Positions 1 through 8,391 are shown, counted from the first letter of the stretch. The stretch: DNA of 64,000 nucleotides from JAJRPT01 sp965661945 (GCA_965661945.1 CBFIFP010000003.1:62001-126000), one strand, 5' to 3'. Numbers and translations: made by a program. Notes: a model not told the origin generated them from the letters alone.

Positions 1-567
1 AAAACAAATGTATGGGAAAAAGAGCGTTTGCTTAATTTCACTCCACGCTCAATAATTGATGCACGTTCTCGCCATCGCACAATGATTCCAGACGGTGAAT
101 ACGACAACGGACATATACTTATCTCCCAATCACTTAAGAAACTTACTGACAATGGAGTTAAAATCAATCTCGGTTCACACGGACAAATTCAAGGTATCGG
201 GGCGCATTGGGAATTATGGATGTTTGAGCAAGGTGGAATGACACCAAAAGAGTGTATCGAAGCCGCAACTATGAACGGTGCAAAATACATCGGTATGGAC
301 ACTCAAATTGGCTCAATCGAAAAAGGCAAACTCGCTGACTTAATCATCATAGACGGCAACCCTTTAACAAATATAAGATACACTGAAAAAATCACTCATA
401 CTATGGTAAATGGTCGTTTATTTGAAGCAGAAACAATGAAAGAAGTAGGACATAATGCAAAAGCAATTACTCCTTTCTGGTGGAACGACCCTCAATACAG
501 CGAAAACTTTGACTGGCACGACTTAGAAAAACAAATTAACACACCAAATTGCCATTGTGGTAGGTAA
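1..567 (+). CDS. Amidohydrolase family protein, C-terminal part
   Basis: The reading frame is open from base 1, so the start lies outside the window and only about the last 188 residues are seen. The segment GAHWELWMFEQGGMTPKECIEAAT followed by IGSIEKGKLADLIIIDGNPL is the standard C-terminal signature of metal-dependent amidohydrolases of the imidazolonepropionase/TolB-associated type, where the chain re-enters the small beta-sandwich after the metal-binding barrel. The metal-binding HxH and lysine are not in view. The ending with CHCGR is unusual but no function can be given to it. The substrate cannot be told from this part. A strong hairpin terminator follows directly. Confidence 0.85.
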   Translation, partial: KTNVWEKERLLNFTPRSIIDARSRHRTMIPDGEYDNGHILISQSLKKLTDNGVKINLGSHGQIQGIGAHWELWMFEQGGMTPKECIEAATMNGAKYIGMDTQIGSIEKGKLADLIIIDGNPLTNIRYTEKITHTMVNGRLFEAETMKEVGHNAKAITPFWWNDPQYSENFDWHDLEKQINTPNCHCGR

Positions 568-580
568 ATTATAATATTAA

Positions 581-611
581 AACAGCCACTTGAGAGAGTG
601 GCTGTTATTTT
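581..611. terminator. Bidirectional intrinsic terminator
   Basis: A perfect 10-bp stem, AACAGCCACT (581-590) with AGTGGCTGTT (597-606), closes on a 6-base loop and is flanked by A-rich and T-rich runs on both sides. It lies between the convergent ends of the amidohydrolase gene and the nuclease gene, so it can serve both. Confidence 0.85.
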
Positions 612-615
612 AAAT

Positions 616-1167
616 TTACTTCAACTTTTTAAAATTGTTTAATTTTCCAAAAACTTTTAAAAATTCTTTTTTAATATCATTTAAGGTTTGGACTTTTATC
701 ATATCATTAACTTTGAAATCCCATTTATGACCCGAACCAGTTCCACGTCCTTTTCTATCGTGTAATTTTGTAAAGTCAATTTCAGATTTTAGAAAAAAAT
801 TAATATAAAGTTCATTTGGAGTTACTCCAAGAAACATAATCCCATCATAGTCACCATTTTCTTTAATTCCTTCATTTTGAAATTTTTTATTTACATCAAT
901 TGATGAGGTTTTCACTTCAAATTTAACATCATTAATTTTTAAATCCCAATCACCTTGGTCTCCTGCCTTATATTCTAGTTTGAGTCTATTTATAAAGATT
1001 GTAGTTAATGATAAAGCAAAAAATCTTTCACCAAAACTACCTCTCTTATCAATTTGCAAACTACGATATTCTTTATATTTACTCTCAGGGTCTAACCATT
1101 CACTTTGAGCTTCTTTCAAAATTTGTTTTAACAATGGTATGGCAATATTATCTATTTCATTTGTCAT
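616..1167 (-). CDS. Putative type II restriction endonuclease (PD-(D/E)XK fold)
   Basis: The 183-residue protein carries the pattern of a PD-(D/E)XK nuclease: an acidic residue in an N-terminal helix (FGERFF, E47), then GDWDLKINDVKFEVKTSS with D73 or D75 and the E84-V85-K86 triad. Length fits small type II enzymes. It overlaps the end of the upstream DNA methyltransferase gene by 11 bases on the same strand, the usual arrangement of a restriction-modification pair with translational coupling. The recognition site cannot be read from the sequence. Assignment as the restriction partner is an inference from the motif plus the neighbour; a nicking or repair nuclease is possible but less likely. 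Confidence 0.7.
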   Translation of the reverse strand: MTNEIDNIAIPLLKQILKEAQSEWLDPESKYKEYRSLQIDKRGSFGERFFALSLTTIFINRLKLEYKAGDQGDWDLKINDVKFEVKTSSIDVNKKFQNEGIKENGDYDGIMFLGVTPNELYINFFLKSEIDFTKLHDRKGRGTGSGHKWDFKVNDMIKVQTLNDIKKEFLKVFGKLNNFKKLK

Positions 1168-2272
1168 AATAACCTAACTTTATTATTTCATTTTCTATTA
1201 AATCAGTTCTTAAATTAACTGCGCTATTCGTTGATAAAAAAGCAACTTTTTCCCAATTAATTTTATTGAAAAAGGCATCTGTAAGTTCATCTTTATACTT
1301 ATAAAAATCTATTCCATACCCTCTTCTATTTGGTAATTCTTCAAAACTTGAATACGCTTTCATACCCTTGAAACAAGTAGAAGGTAAATAAACATCACAC
1401 TTATCAAGCATTTTTTTATTTCTTGTGCTGCTTGGAGTTCCACCATCTGAAAGCGAATAAACTCTTGCAATTTTTTTGCAAGTTTTTCGTTCGGGTAAAT
1501 TAATTTTTTCTGTATTTATTTTAGTCCAAACTTGGAAAATAGTTGCAATACTAACTGGTTCACCATCTGGATATTCAAATGATTTTAGAGGTAATTTTTC
1601 AGAGTAAGCAAGTTTGTATCCTTTTACTCTGGTCATTGGGACACCTTTACCAGTGCTATTAAATAAAGGTGGAAGAATAAACGCTATTACATCAGCAAAA
1701 TGATACGAATGATTAATAAATCTTAAAGCTAAATTACCTCTTAAACCAAAAGGGGGATTACCAATAACAATATATTTTTTATTTTGAGGTGGATAATAAT
1801 CTAAATAATTTTTAGAAATTATTTCATTTTTATATATTCCCTTTGGGTCAATATCTATACCAATTCTTTTTTCTTTTGGTAATATTTTATAAAAATTACA
1901 GCACCCTGCACTTGGTTCAATGAAATTATAATTATCAATATTTATTTCTAGTGATTTCAAAACTTCTAATGTTTTATTAAAACAATATTGAGAGATTTTA
2001 TTAGTAGTATAAAACTGGTCTTTTTCTCTAAAATTATTTTTATACTCGTATTTATTATTTAATAAATGATTTAAGTCATTAAAATAATTTTCAGGAACTT
2101 TTTTTTGCTCGAGCCATCTTTTTAAAGTTCCATTGTGAATAAATAATTTATCGGCAATTTCTTTAGGAGTATATTGTTCTAATAATTCATAAAACAAATC
2201 AGTAGAATTTACAACTTTTTTGAAATATCTTACTTCGCTTGTTAGTTCATTTCTAAATAATGGTAAATTCAT
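1157..2272 (-). CDS. DNA adenine-N6 methyltransferase with N-terminal helix-turn-helix
   Basis: The 371-residue protein has the motif order of a gamma-class amino-methyltransferase: motif X-like DQFYTT (residues 85-90), the SAM-binding motif I FIEPSAGCC (117-125), and catalytic motif IV NPPF (172-175), with a variable region after it that probably reads the target. Motif I is odd in having Cys-Cys where Gly-x-Gly is usual. Residues about 34-60 (PKEIADKLFIHNGTLKRWLEQKKVP) look like a helix-turn-helix, which may bind its own promoter or the target. It is the first gene of a two-gene unit with the overlapping nuclease and has a two-part promoter upstream. It probably protects host DNA from that nuclease. 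Confidence 0.8.
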   Translation of the reverse strand: MNLPLFRNELTSEVRYFKKVVNSTDLFYELLEQYTPKEIADKLFIHNGTLKRWLEQKKVPENYFNDLNHLLNNKYEYKNNFREKDQFYTTNKISQYCFNKTLEVLKSLEINIDNYNFIEPSAGCCNFYKILPKEKRIGIDIDPKGIYKNEIISKNYLDYYPPQNKKYIVIGNPPFGLRGNLALRFINHSYHFADVIAFILPPLFNSTGKGVPMTRVKGYKLAYSEKLPLKSFEYPDGEPVSIATIFQVWTKINTEKINLPERKTCKKIARVYSLSDGGTPSSTRNKKMLDKCDVYLPSTCFKGMKAYSSFEELPNRRGYGIDFYKYKDELTDAFFNKINWEKVAFLSTNSAVNLRTDLIENEIIKLGYYDK

Positions 2273-2299
2273 ATTATTTTTTTAGAAAATTTTAAAACC

Positions 2300-2330
2300 C
2301 AAATTTAACTAAATATTATTAAAATTTCAA
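2300..2330 (-). promoter_or_regulatory. Promoter for the methyltransferase gene
   Basis: On the minus strand there is a TAAATTTG -7 box (2300-2307) and a TTG (2328-2330), 20 bases apart, ending 27 bases before the methyltransferase ATG. This fits the Bacteroidota TTG/TAnnTTTG form. Confidence 0.55.
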
Positions 2331-2389
2331 TATTGTTAAAAAATATCTTTAAATTTATTTCGTTAATAATATAAAAAAGGAATAATAAT

Positions 2390-2593
2390 ATGAATTTAAA
2401 TAATGTTTTAGATGATATTGAAAAATTAGATTTAGATGAACAAAAAATGCTAATCGACATTGTTAAAAAAAGACTGATTGAAGCAGAAAGAGTAGAAATA
2501 AAGGAAGAATACGATAATTTGAAAAAATTACAACAATCAGGAAAATTAAAAAGATATTCAGTTGATGAGTTTTTTGAAAAAATAGAGGATTAG
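2390..2593 (+). CDS. Antitoxin-like small protein
   Basis: The 67-residue acidic, helical protein reads LDDIEKLDLDEQKMLIDIVKKRLIEAERVEIKEEY, then a KLQQSGKLKRYSVDEFFEKIED tail. This is the general build of small unstable type II antitoxins: an N-terminal helical segment about dimer-forming length and a C-terminal toxin-wrapping tail with a conserved SGK-x-x-x-x-SVDEFF pattern. An AAGGA Shine-Dalgarno sequence stands a few bases before the ATG, which is rare in this window and supports translation. The gene that follows is another antitoxin-like protein and not a toxin. The family call is by resemblance only. Confidence 0.55.
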   Translation: MNLNNVLDDIEKLDLDEQKMLIDIVKKRLIEAERVEIKEEYDNLKKLQQSGKLKRYSVDEFFEKIED

Positions 2594-2668
2594 ATATTAT
2601 TTTAATAAACTTATTTTTTTAATAAAATTTGCTATTTTTCGTTTATAGTTGTAAATTATAGTGAGATT

Positions 2669-2854
2669 ATGGAAACAATATTTATTCAAGTAGATTCAAC
2701 AAATAATAAGTTAATTAAAGAATTTGCATTAGAACATGGTGCTAAAGTATTTGATATTGAAAATGAAGATATAGAAGATTTTTTACTTGGTCAAATGATG
2801 AAAAAAGAAGAAACTAATGATTTGGTTTCAAGAGAAAAAATCATGGATTATTAA
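2669..2854 (+). CDS. Second antitoxin-like small protein
   Basis: The 61-residue protein begins with a predicted strand (TIFIQVDS), goes through LIKEFALEHGAKVFDIENEDIEDFLLGQMMKKEE, and ends with LVSREKIMDY. The pattern of a short beta start, a helix, and an SREKIM tail is common in small antitoxins that sit just before RelE/ParE-type toxins. Here the frame stops 55 bases before the end of an oppositely directed gene, so no toxin gene can fit downstream. It may be a solitary antitoxin, a left-over of a lost module, or an unrelated small protein. No recognisable DNA-binding motif is visible. Confidence 0.45.
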   Translation: METIFIQVDSTNNKLIKEFALEHGAKVFDIENEDIEDFLLGQMMKKEETNDLVSREKIMDY

Positions 2855-2909
2855 ATTAAGATTAACAATAGAAAAGATATATATAATATGTTTCCTTAAT
2901 TTTTCACTA

Positions 2910-3500
2910 TTATTTTTCTGTTATTGTTCTATATTCAGTGATTATTTGATTTCCAGCATAAAATAAATCTATTAGCTCAGAAGAATTATCATTTATTTTT
3001 GCATTATCTTCTTCAATGTAATATCTACCAGATTTTGTTAAAAAATAGAAATTAACTTTATCTTCTTTAGTTGGCTCATCTTTGTCAGTCTTTTTTGCTT
3101 TTGTAAAATTTTGATTGCCTAATTTTATAAATTCATTTGATGCATTTACTACTGTTTCGTGTGCATAGCCGCCTATAAATACTTGACCAGAACTAAGGTA
3201 AAGACTGGCATCACCAGATTTATATGCTACTACAGTTGCAACAGCATTACCCATATTCCAATCCATAATAATTCCATATACTTCATCAGTAGATTCTGAT
3301 TTTAATTCTAACTGGTCTAATGTCATATTGATAGCAATATTTCTTAATTTATTATACGGGTTTTCAGCCAGTTTTGATTTCTTAGTACTTTGACTTGTAT
3401 TACTATTTCCTTTTTGGTATGACTGCAAGGAAATAAACCCAATAATACTAAATATTATTATTAATCCAACTATATATATTTTCATTTTATAAATCTTCAT
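2910..3500 (-). CDS. Unknown membrane-anchored or secreted protein
   Basis: I do not recognise the 196-residue protein. It has one N-terminal hydrophobic segment (about residues 7-25) after a positive start, a polar Ser/Thr/Lys linker, and then a soluble domain beginning NKLRNIAINMT with a compact GNAVATVVAYKSGDASLYLSSGQVFIGG core of alternating hydrophobic residues. The lack of a lipobox Cys suggests a signal anchor or a cleaved signal peptide and not a lipoprotein. A second ATG at 3485 would remove five residues and is also acceptable. It is divergent from the glycosyltransferase gene with 99 bases between. Confidence 0.7.
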   Translation of the reverse strand: MKIYKMKIYIVGLIIIFSIIGFISLQSYQKGNSNTSQSTKKSKLAENPYNKLRNIAINMTLDQLELKSESTDEVYGIIMDWNMGNAVATVVAYKSGDASLYLSSGQVFIGGYAHETVVNASNEFIKLGNQNFTKAKKTDKDEPTKEDKVNFYFLTKSGRYYIEEDNAKINDNSSELIDLFYAGNQIITEYRTITEK

Positions 3501-3568
3501 TATTTTTATTCTTAATTTTCGAAATTAATATAATATTAACTAAGTTACAAAAATCTAATATTTTTCTT

Positions 3569-3576
3569 TAATTTTG
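3569..3576 (+). promoter_or_regulatory. TAnnTTTG -7 box for glycosyltransferase
   Basis: TAATTTTG followed by C matches the Bacteroidota -7 consensus and ends 23 bases before the ATG at 3600. No TTG is seen at the expected distance. Confidence 0.45.
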
Positions 3577-3599
3577 CACTTGATTAATTGAAAGAAAAA

Positions 3600-4913
3600 A
3601 TGAAAAAAGTTTTAATTGTTGCTTATTATTTTCCTCCGTCTGGTGGACCTGGTGTTCAAAGAGTTTTGAAAAATGTGAAATATCTTACTCAATTTGGGTG
3701 GGAGCCGATTGTCTTAACTGTTGAAAATGGTCAGTTTCCAGCGATTGATGAATCGCTGTTCAAAGAAATTCCTGAAGGAACAAAAATATTTAGAACTAAA
3801 ATATTTGAACCATACGATATTTATAGAAAGTTCACTGGCAAAGGTAAAGATGTTGCCTTAGATGTGAATAATATAAAGAAAGAAGGTCAGAAGAGATCAT
3901 TTACAGAAAAGATTGCAGAGTTTATAAGAGCGACATTTTTTATCCCTGATGCACGAATTGGTTGGAAGAAATACGCTGTTGCTGAAGGTTTGAAAATCAT
4001 AAAAAGTGAAGGGATAAATGCTATTTACTCTTCTTCCCCACCTTATACTTGTTCGATTATTGCAAAAGAATTAAAGAAAAAAACAGGTTTGCCTTGGGTA
4101 GCTGGTTTGCGTGACCCATGGACTGATTTTTTGACTACTCCTAAAAGATGGTTTTTACCTAAAATGATTGACAGACATTTGGAGAAATCAGTTTTTAAAA
4201 ATGCTAATTATGTAGAATGTGCTTGGGAAGGAATTAAAAAAGATGCTTTGGAGAAATATCCGACATTTGATGCTGAGAAGTTTGTGCATATTCCGAATGG
4301 TTATGATTCTGCTGATTTTCCAGATGTTGAACAAAGTAAAAATGATGTATTCACAATTACTTACACTGGTTCGATGTATGGAAGACGAAATCCACAAACT
4401 CTTTTTAATTCAATTGAAGAATTAATAGTTGATGGCTTAGTTGAAAAAGATAAGTTCAAGTTTAGATTTATTGGTCGTTTTGGCGCTGAAATTGATGAAA
4501 TGATTGATAAATCTGGTTTTAAAGAGCAAATCGAAGTAATCGGATATATGGCTCACAGTGAAAGTATCAAAATGCTAATTAAGTCAGATGCTTTGCTTTT
4601 AATTGTAGATGAAGCTAAAGAAAGTGAAGAGATTGTTCCTGGCAAGGTATATGAATATCTTGGAGTTATGAAAGCAATATTGGCAATAGCACCACAAAAA
4701 AGTGCAATAGCAAATTTAATTAGAGAAACTAATGCTGGTTTAGTTGCTCACCAAGATGAGACTGAATTACTTAAGAAAAACTTTTTAGCATATTATAATA
4801 ATTTTTATGATGGTCAAATGCTAATTAATATAAACAAAACAGCAATAGAAAAATACGAAAGGAAAAACTCCGCTCAACAATTAGCAAATTTGCTTAATGA
4901 AATTATAATTTAA
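3600..4913 (+). CDS. Glycosyltransferase family 4
   Basis: The N-terminus KKVLIVAYYFPPSGGPGVQRVLKNVKYL is the acceptor-side Rossmann start of GT4/GT-B enzymes with the glycine-rich GGPGVQR loop. The C-terminal half has the donor-side domain: FTITYTGSMYGRRNPQTL, then EVIGYMAHSESIKMLIKSDALLLIVDEAKESEEIVPGKVYEYLGVMKAILAI, containing the E-x7-E nucleotide-sugar-binding region. It probably transfers a sugar from an NDP-sugar to a lipid-linked or surface glycan at the inner membrane. The ATG at 3600 is preferred over an in-frame TTG at 3588 because it places the conserved KVLIV strand at the start. Acceptor and donor sugars are unknown. Confidence 0.88.
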   Translation: MKKVLIVAYYFPPSGGPGVQRVLKNVKYLTQFGWEPIVLTVENGQFPAIDESLFKEIPEGTKIFRTKIFEPYDIYRKFTGKGKDVALDVNNIKKEGQKRSFTEKIAEFIRATFFIPDARIGWKKYAVAEGLKIIKSEGINAIYSSSPPYTCSIIAKELKKKTGLPWVAGLRDPWTDFLTTPKRWFLPKMIDRHLEKSVFKNANYVECAWEGIKKDALEKYPTFDAEKFVHIPNGYDSADFPDVEQSKNDVFTITYTGSMYGRRNPQTLFNSIEELIVDGLVEKDKFKFRFIGRFGAEIDEMIDKSGFKEQIEVIGYMAHSESIKMLIKSDALLLIVDEAKESEEIVPGKVYEYLGVMKAILAIAPQKSAIANLIRETNAGLVAHQDETELLKKNFLAYYNNFYDGQMLININKTAIEKYERKNSAQQLANLLNEIII

Positions 4914-4924
4914 AAGAATAAATA

Positions 4925-5497
4925 TTAAAAAAATAGATATTGTTTCCAATTCTCTTCAATTTTGCCCAGAGTTGTTCTTAGGAAAACTATATAGTTTGGC
5001 TTTTTAGGAACTGACATTAACTTCATATTTGCTTCTTTTGGCGTTCTATTTCCTTTAAAGTTATTACATTTAATACATGCAGTTGTAAGATTTTCCCATG
5101 AATCTTCACCGCCCCTTGACTTTGGTATAATGTGGTCGATGGTTAATTGAACTTTTGCACCACAATATTGACATTTTCCACCATCTCTTTTTATAACGTT
5201 CTTTCTGCTTATTTCTACTGACCTAAAAGGTAATTTAATATATTGATGTAATTTAATTACACTTGGAAGGGCATATTTACGATTTACTGTTCTGAGGTAC
5301 TTATTATCATATGTTTCTAAAACCTCAGCTTTAGCTAAAAAAATTAGAGCAATAGCACGTTGAGGTGAACAAACTGTAAGCGGTTCATAACTTTGGTTAA
5401 GAACTAAAACTCTATTCGAAAATACATTTTTAATTATATTTTCGCTGTGCAAGTTCGAAGTTTCTAAATTTTGAATAAATTTATCGAAGACTATCAC
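4925..5497 (-). CDS. HNH endonuclease family protein
   Basis: The 190-residue protein has a zinc-linked HNH nuclease module: CQYC (C109, C112), the catalytic-core DHIIPKSRGG (D121-H122), WENL (N136), and CIKCNNFKG (C141, C144). The N-terminal hundred residues (VLVLNQSYEPLTVCSPQRAIALIFLAKAEVLE) form the conserved companion domain of a widespread single-copy HNH family in Bacteroidota, Cyanobacteria and relatives, whose role is not settled. Context gives no sign of a phage, intron or restriction locus, so a housekeeping DNA-processing role is more likely than homing. It ends 11 bases from the convergent glycosyltransferase. Confidence 0.88.
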   Translation of the reverse strand: MIVFDKFIQNLETSNLHSENIIKNVFSNRVLVLNQSYEPLTVCSPQRAIALIFLAKAEVLETYDNKYLRTVNRKYALPSVIKLHQYIKLPFRSVEISRKNVIKRDGGKCQYCGAKVQLTIDHIIPKSRGGEDSWENLTTACIKCNNFKGNRTPKEANMKLMSVPKKPNYIVFLRTTLGKIEENWKQYLFF

Positions 5498-5528
5498 CTT
5501 TTGTTTAGTTATGGTTTTGAACTTTTTT

Positions 5529-5536
5529 CAAAATTA
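5529..5536 (-). promoter_or_regulatory. TAnnTTTG -7 box for HNH gene
   Basis: The minus strand reads TAATTTTG, ending 31 bases before the start codon at 5497. No upstream TTG at the usual distance. Confidence 0.4.
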
Positions 5537-5730
5537 GAAAATTAATTTCATTTATAACGAATAAATATTAAATTAATTTTGAGTTAATATTTTATCTTAG
5601 TTAAATATTGTAATTAGCTTAATTGTTAAGAAATAAATTGCAAATTTAATACTTTATTAGAAGCAATCTAATAATGAGCGATTATATTTTTAAATATATA
5701 TATTATATTTTTATTTGCAACTTTTCTTTT

Positions 5731-5738
5731 TAATTTTG
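5731..5738 (+). promoter_or_regulatory. TAnnTTTG -7 box for DUF4139 gene
   Basis: TAATTTTG in a 285-base AT-rich spacer (5498-5782), 44 bases before the ATG. A second copy stands at 5574-5581. Apart from these boxes I see nothing in the spacer. Confidence 0.35.
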
Positions 5739-5782
5739 AGTAATACTAATAACAAATAAAAAAATAAATAAAATAAAAAATT

Positions 5783-7351
5783 ATGAGAACGTTAATATTT
5801 GCTATAATTTTATTCTCTTTTAATCTTTATTCTCAAGAAAAATATAACTTAGTTGATGCCAAACTATTTGAGGTTAAATTATATAAAAATAATGCAGAAT
5901 TGTATCATGAAATGGAATTAAGTCTTAAAGAGGGGATTAATGAATATTATATTTCTAATGTTGCTCAAACTATACTAGATAATACAATTATTGCTGGCTC
6001 AATGAATACTGGACAAGTCTTTTCTGTAGATTATATTTACAATCACATCAATGATTTTGGCTTAAACAAATTAAAAGACAGCATAAAAATTATAAAAAGA
6101 GAAATTGAATTACTAACTCTTTATCAAGAAAAGAAAAATCTTGAAATTGAAGTTTATGAAAAAATACCAAAGCAAATCCCAAACAATAATATAAAATATT
6201 CACAAGCTGAACTTAAAGAATTTAGTAACTTAATTGATAATGAACTAACTCGGCTATTCAAAGATAAAATTGAACTTGAAGAAAAAAAAAATCAGTTGAC
6301 TGAGAAAAAAACAGAATTAGAAAAAACTTTGAATGAAACAATAAAAGACAATACCAAAAATATTATTAGATTAACGGTAAAATCAGATAAGCCACAAAAA
6401 TCAAAATTCTTTTTGAATTATATTTGTAATAATGCTGGCTGGCATCCAAGTTATGATATATTTCTTGAGAAAATTGACTCAAAAGGTGAATTAATAAGCA
6501 AAGCTAAGATTAGACAATATACTGGAATTGATTGGGATAATGTTGTATTAACTTTAAATGATGGGTATGTATCAAATAACTCTGTTCCAAATATTTGGGA
6601 ATGGGTAATTAAAAATCAAAATAACACAAAAGCAACAGCTACAATGATTAGATTAGAAAGTATGGATAATTCAGAACAATTTAGTGGTGGTTTTGGTGGC
6701 GCAAGTAAAAAAAGAAATTTTGATTTAGTTAATTCTAAAGAAAACGAAAACTATGCTGGTGTCGAGTATAATATTTCAGACAAATTCTCGATAGAAAACA
6801 AAACCGACGGCAAATTACTTCGTTTCAATCAAGATTCATTAGACCTAAATGTATTTCTTTATTCTATCCCAAAAATTGATTCAAGAACTTATATAATTGC
6901 TGAAATTAAAGATTTTCAACAACATAATTTGAACGAAGGCGAAGTTACTACTTATCTTGAGGGCGTTTACAAAGGTAAAACATATTTAAGTGTCCCAGAA
7001 AAGGGCTATCCTGAAATTTCATTTGGAGTTGATAAAAATATTCAAGTTAAAAGAGAAAACTTAGAAAAATTCTCAGAAAATAGATTTCTTTCTTCAAAAA
7101 AAGAGACTAAATTCAAGTATAAATTTACAATTACAAATAATAAAAAAGTTAAAACTAAACTCAAACTCAAAGACCATTTACCAAATATTAAATCAGATGA
7201 TTTTGAGTTGAAAACTATTGACCTCTCTGGAGCAGTCAAAGATTATCAAGGTATATTAACGTGGGAGTTCGACTTAGAACCATTTCAAACAATAACAAAA
7301 AACTTAGAATTTATTTTAAAACATCCAGAGGGCTTCATTATTAGAGATTAA
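5783..7351 (+). CDS. DUF4139 (MuiA-like) secreted protein
   Basis: The 522-residue protein begins with a signal peptide (MRTLIFAIILFSFNLYSQ). An N-terminal DUF4140-like part (KLYKNNAELYHEMELSLKEGINEYYISNVAQTI) is followed by a long coiled coil of Glu/Lys/Leu (about residues 95-190), then the DUF4139 beta domain starting LNYICNNAGWHPSYDI, and an Asn-Lys-rich C-terminal beta region with FKYKFTITNNKK and VKDYQGILTWEFDLEP. This order matches the mucoidy-inhibitor-A family, seen on the periplasmic or outer surface side; the biochemical role is unknown. A glycine-rich insert (SGGFGGASKK) stands mid-protein. It is followed by gmhA on the same strand after 37 bases. Confidence 0.85.
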   Translation: MRTLIFAIILFSFNLYSQEKYNLVDAKLFEVKLYKNNAELYHEMELSLKEGINEYYISNVAQTILDNTIIAGSMNTGQVFSVDYIYNHINDFGLNKLKDSIKIIKREIELLTLYQEKKNLEIEVYEKIPKQIPNNNIKYSQAELKEFSNLIDNELTRLFKDKIELEEKKNQLTEKKTELEKTLNETIKDNTKNIIRLTVKSDKPQKSKFFLNYICNNAGWHPSYDIFLEKIDSKGELISKAKIRQYTGIDWDNVVLTLNDGYVSNNSVPNIWEWVIKNQNNTKATATMIRLESMDNSEQFSGGFGGASKKRNFDLVNSKENENYAGVEYNISDKFSIENKTDGKLLRFNQDSLDLNVFLYSIPKIDSRTYIIAEIKDFQQHNLNEGEVTTYLEGVYKGKTYLSVPEKGYPEISFGVDKNIQVKRENLEKFSENRFLSSKKETKFKYKFTITNNKKVKTKLKLKDHLPNIKSDDFELKTIDLSGAVKDYQGILTWEFDLEPFQTITKNLEFILKHPEGFIIRD

Positions 7352-7355
7352 TTCT

Positions 7356-7363
7356 TAATTTTG
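7356..7363 (+). promoter_or_regulatory. TAnnTTTG -7 box for gmhA
   Basis: TAATTTTG immediately after the upstream gene's stop and 25 bases before the gmhA ATG, so gmhA may be transcribed on its own. Confidence 0.4.
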
Positions 7364-7388
7364 TATTTTAATTTATAAATTTTGATAT

Positions 7389-7970
7389 ATGAATTTTAAA
7401 AATAAAATTGAAGATTCAATTATTGGATCAATCAATACCAAAAAAGCATTACTTGAAACTCTAAGCAGTGAAATAGAAAGTTTAGGAATTATCCTTGGGG
7501 AAGCAGTAAAAAATGGAAATAAAATCCTTTTTTGCGGAAACGGTGGAAGTGCCGCAGATGCCCAACATCTTGCAGCAGAACTTGTTGTAAGGTTGCGACC
7601 TGACTTTAATCGTAGAGCATTGCCAGGACTTGCCCTTACTGTTGATTCATCGGTATTAACAGCAGGTGGTAATGATTATGGTTTTGATACAATTTTTGCT
7701 CGCTCTGTTGAAGCATTTGGTAAAAAAGGTGATGTTTTAATTGGAATAAGCACAAGTGGTAACTCAAAAAATATAAAACTCGCTGTTAATAAAGCAAACG
7801 AACTTGGAGTAACAACAATTGGTTTGTTAGGCAAAGATGGTGGATTTATAAAAGAAGAATGTACTCATAGTTTGATAATACCTTCAGATAACACGGCAAG
7901 GATACAAGAATCTCACATTCTAGTCGGTCATATTTGGTGCGAGATGATAGAAGAAATTGCTTGCATTTGA
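7389..7970 (+). CDS. gmhA: Sedoheptulose-7-phosphate isomerase
   Basis: The 193-residue SIS-domain protein matches GmhA in length and motifs: FCGNGGSAADAQHLAAEL (residues 48-65, with zinc-binding H60 and E64), LTVDSSVLTAGGNDYGF, GISTSGNSKN phosphosugar-binding loop, and IQESHILVGHIWCEMIE bearing the C-terminal zinc ligands. It converts sedoheptulose 7-phosphate to D-glycero-D-manno-heptose 7-phosphate, the first step to ADP- or GDP-heptose for lipopolysaccharide core or surface glycan. No other heptose genes are next to it. The DUF4139 gene upstream is a weak hint of an envelope role. It converges with a short unknown gene 10 bases away. Confidence 0.95.
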   Translation: MNFKNKIEDSIIGSINTKKALLETLSSEIESLGIILGEAVKNGNKILFCGNGGSAADAQHLAAELVVRLRPDFNRRALPGLALTVDSSVLTAGGNDYGFDTIFARSVEAFGKKGDVLIGISTSGNSKNIKLAVNKANELGVTTIGLLGKDGGFIKEECTHSLIIPSDNTARIQESHILVGHIWCEMIEEIACI

Positions 7971-7980
7971 AATAAAGTAA

Positions 7981-8391
7981 CTAAACTATTAGTATTATAT
8001 CTTCAGCATTTTCATCGCTTCTTCTTTGAATTTCTTTTAAATTTTTTATCATATCTAAAATTACTTTTTGTTCTTCATAAATAAAATTATCTAACTCTAT
8101 GGTGTTTAATCTGTTTATTACTGCTTCAATGTGACCATTTTGGTCAAGAATATGTTTAATTAGCATTGGGAAATAATATAAAAAAGCTTCATCAGTAAAA
8201 TGCTTCCCATCTAATAATATCATACTTGCTTTTAAATAGTCTAAATCCTCTCTTTTTATATTTTTATATTGAGAAATAATATTTTCATCAAAATTCTTTG
8301 AAGAAGTATCCTTAAAAATATTTTCAGGAAGTTTTATATTTATGAAAGTATCTATGAATTTATAAAATGTATTTTTATAGTGTATAATCAT
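7981..8391 (-). CDS. Unknown helical protein
   Basis: I do not recognise the 136-residue cytoplasmic protein. It is predicted helical, with a core ASMILLDGKHFTDEAFLYYFPMLIKHILDQNGHIEAVINRL, and no signal peptide or Cys/His cluster. The FTDEAFLYYFPML segment resembles small immunity- or stress-related helical proteins of unknown function, but I cannot name a family with confidence. It lies 10 bases after mgtE on the same strand, so the two could be co-transcribed from the mgtE promoter. Confidence 0.65.
   Translation of the reverse strand: MIIHYKNTFYKFIDTFINIKLPENIFKDTSSKNFDENIISQYKNIKREDLDYLKASMILLDGKHFTDEAFLYYFPMLIKHILDQNGHIEAVINRLNTIELDNFIYEEQKVILDMIKNLKEIQRRSDENAEDIILIV

Noticed and set aside
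3588..3599. TTG starts upstream of the family start (also at 14067 and 43038)
   Set aside because: At 14067 and 43038 the TTG lies inside a promoter box; in all three an ATG just after fits the conserved N-terminus.
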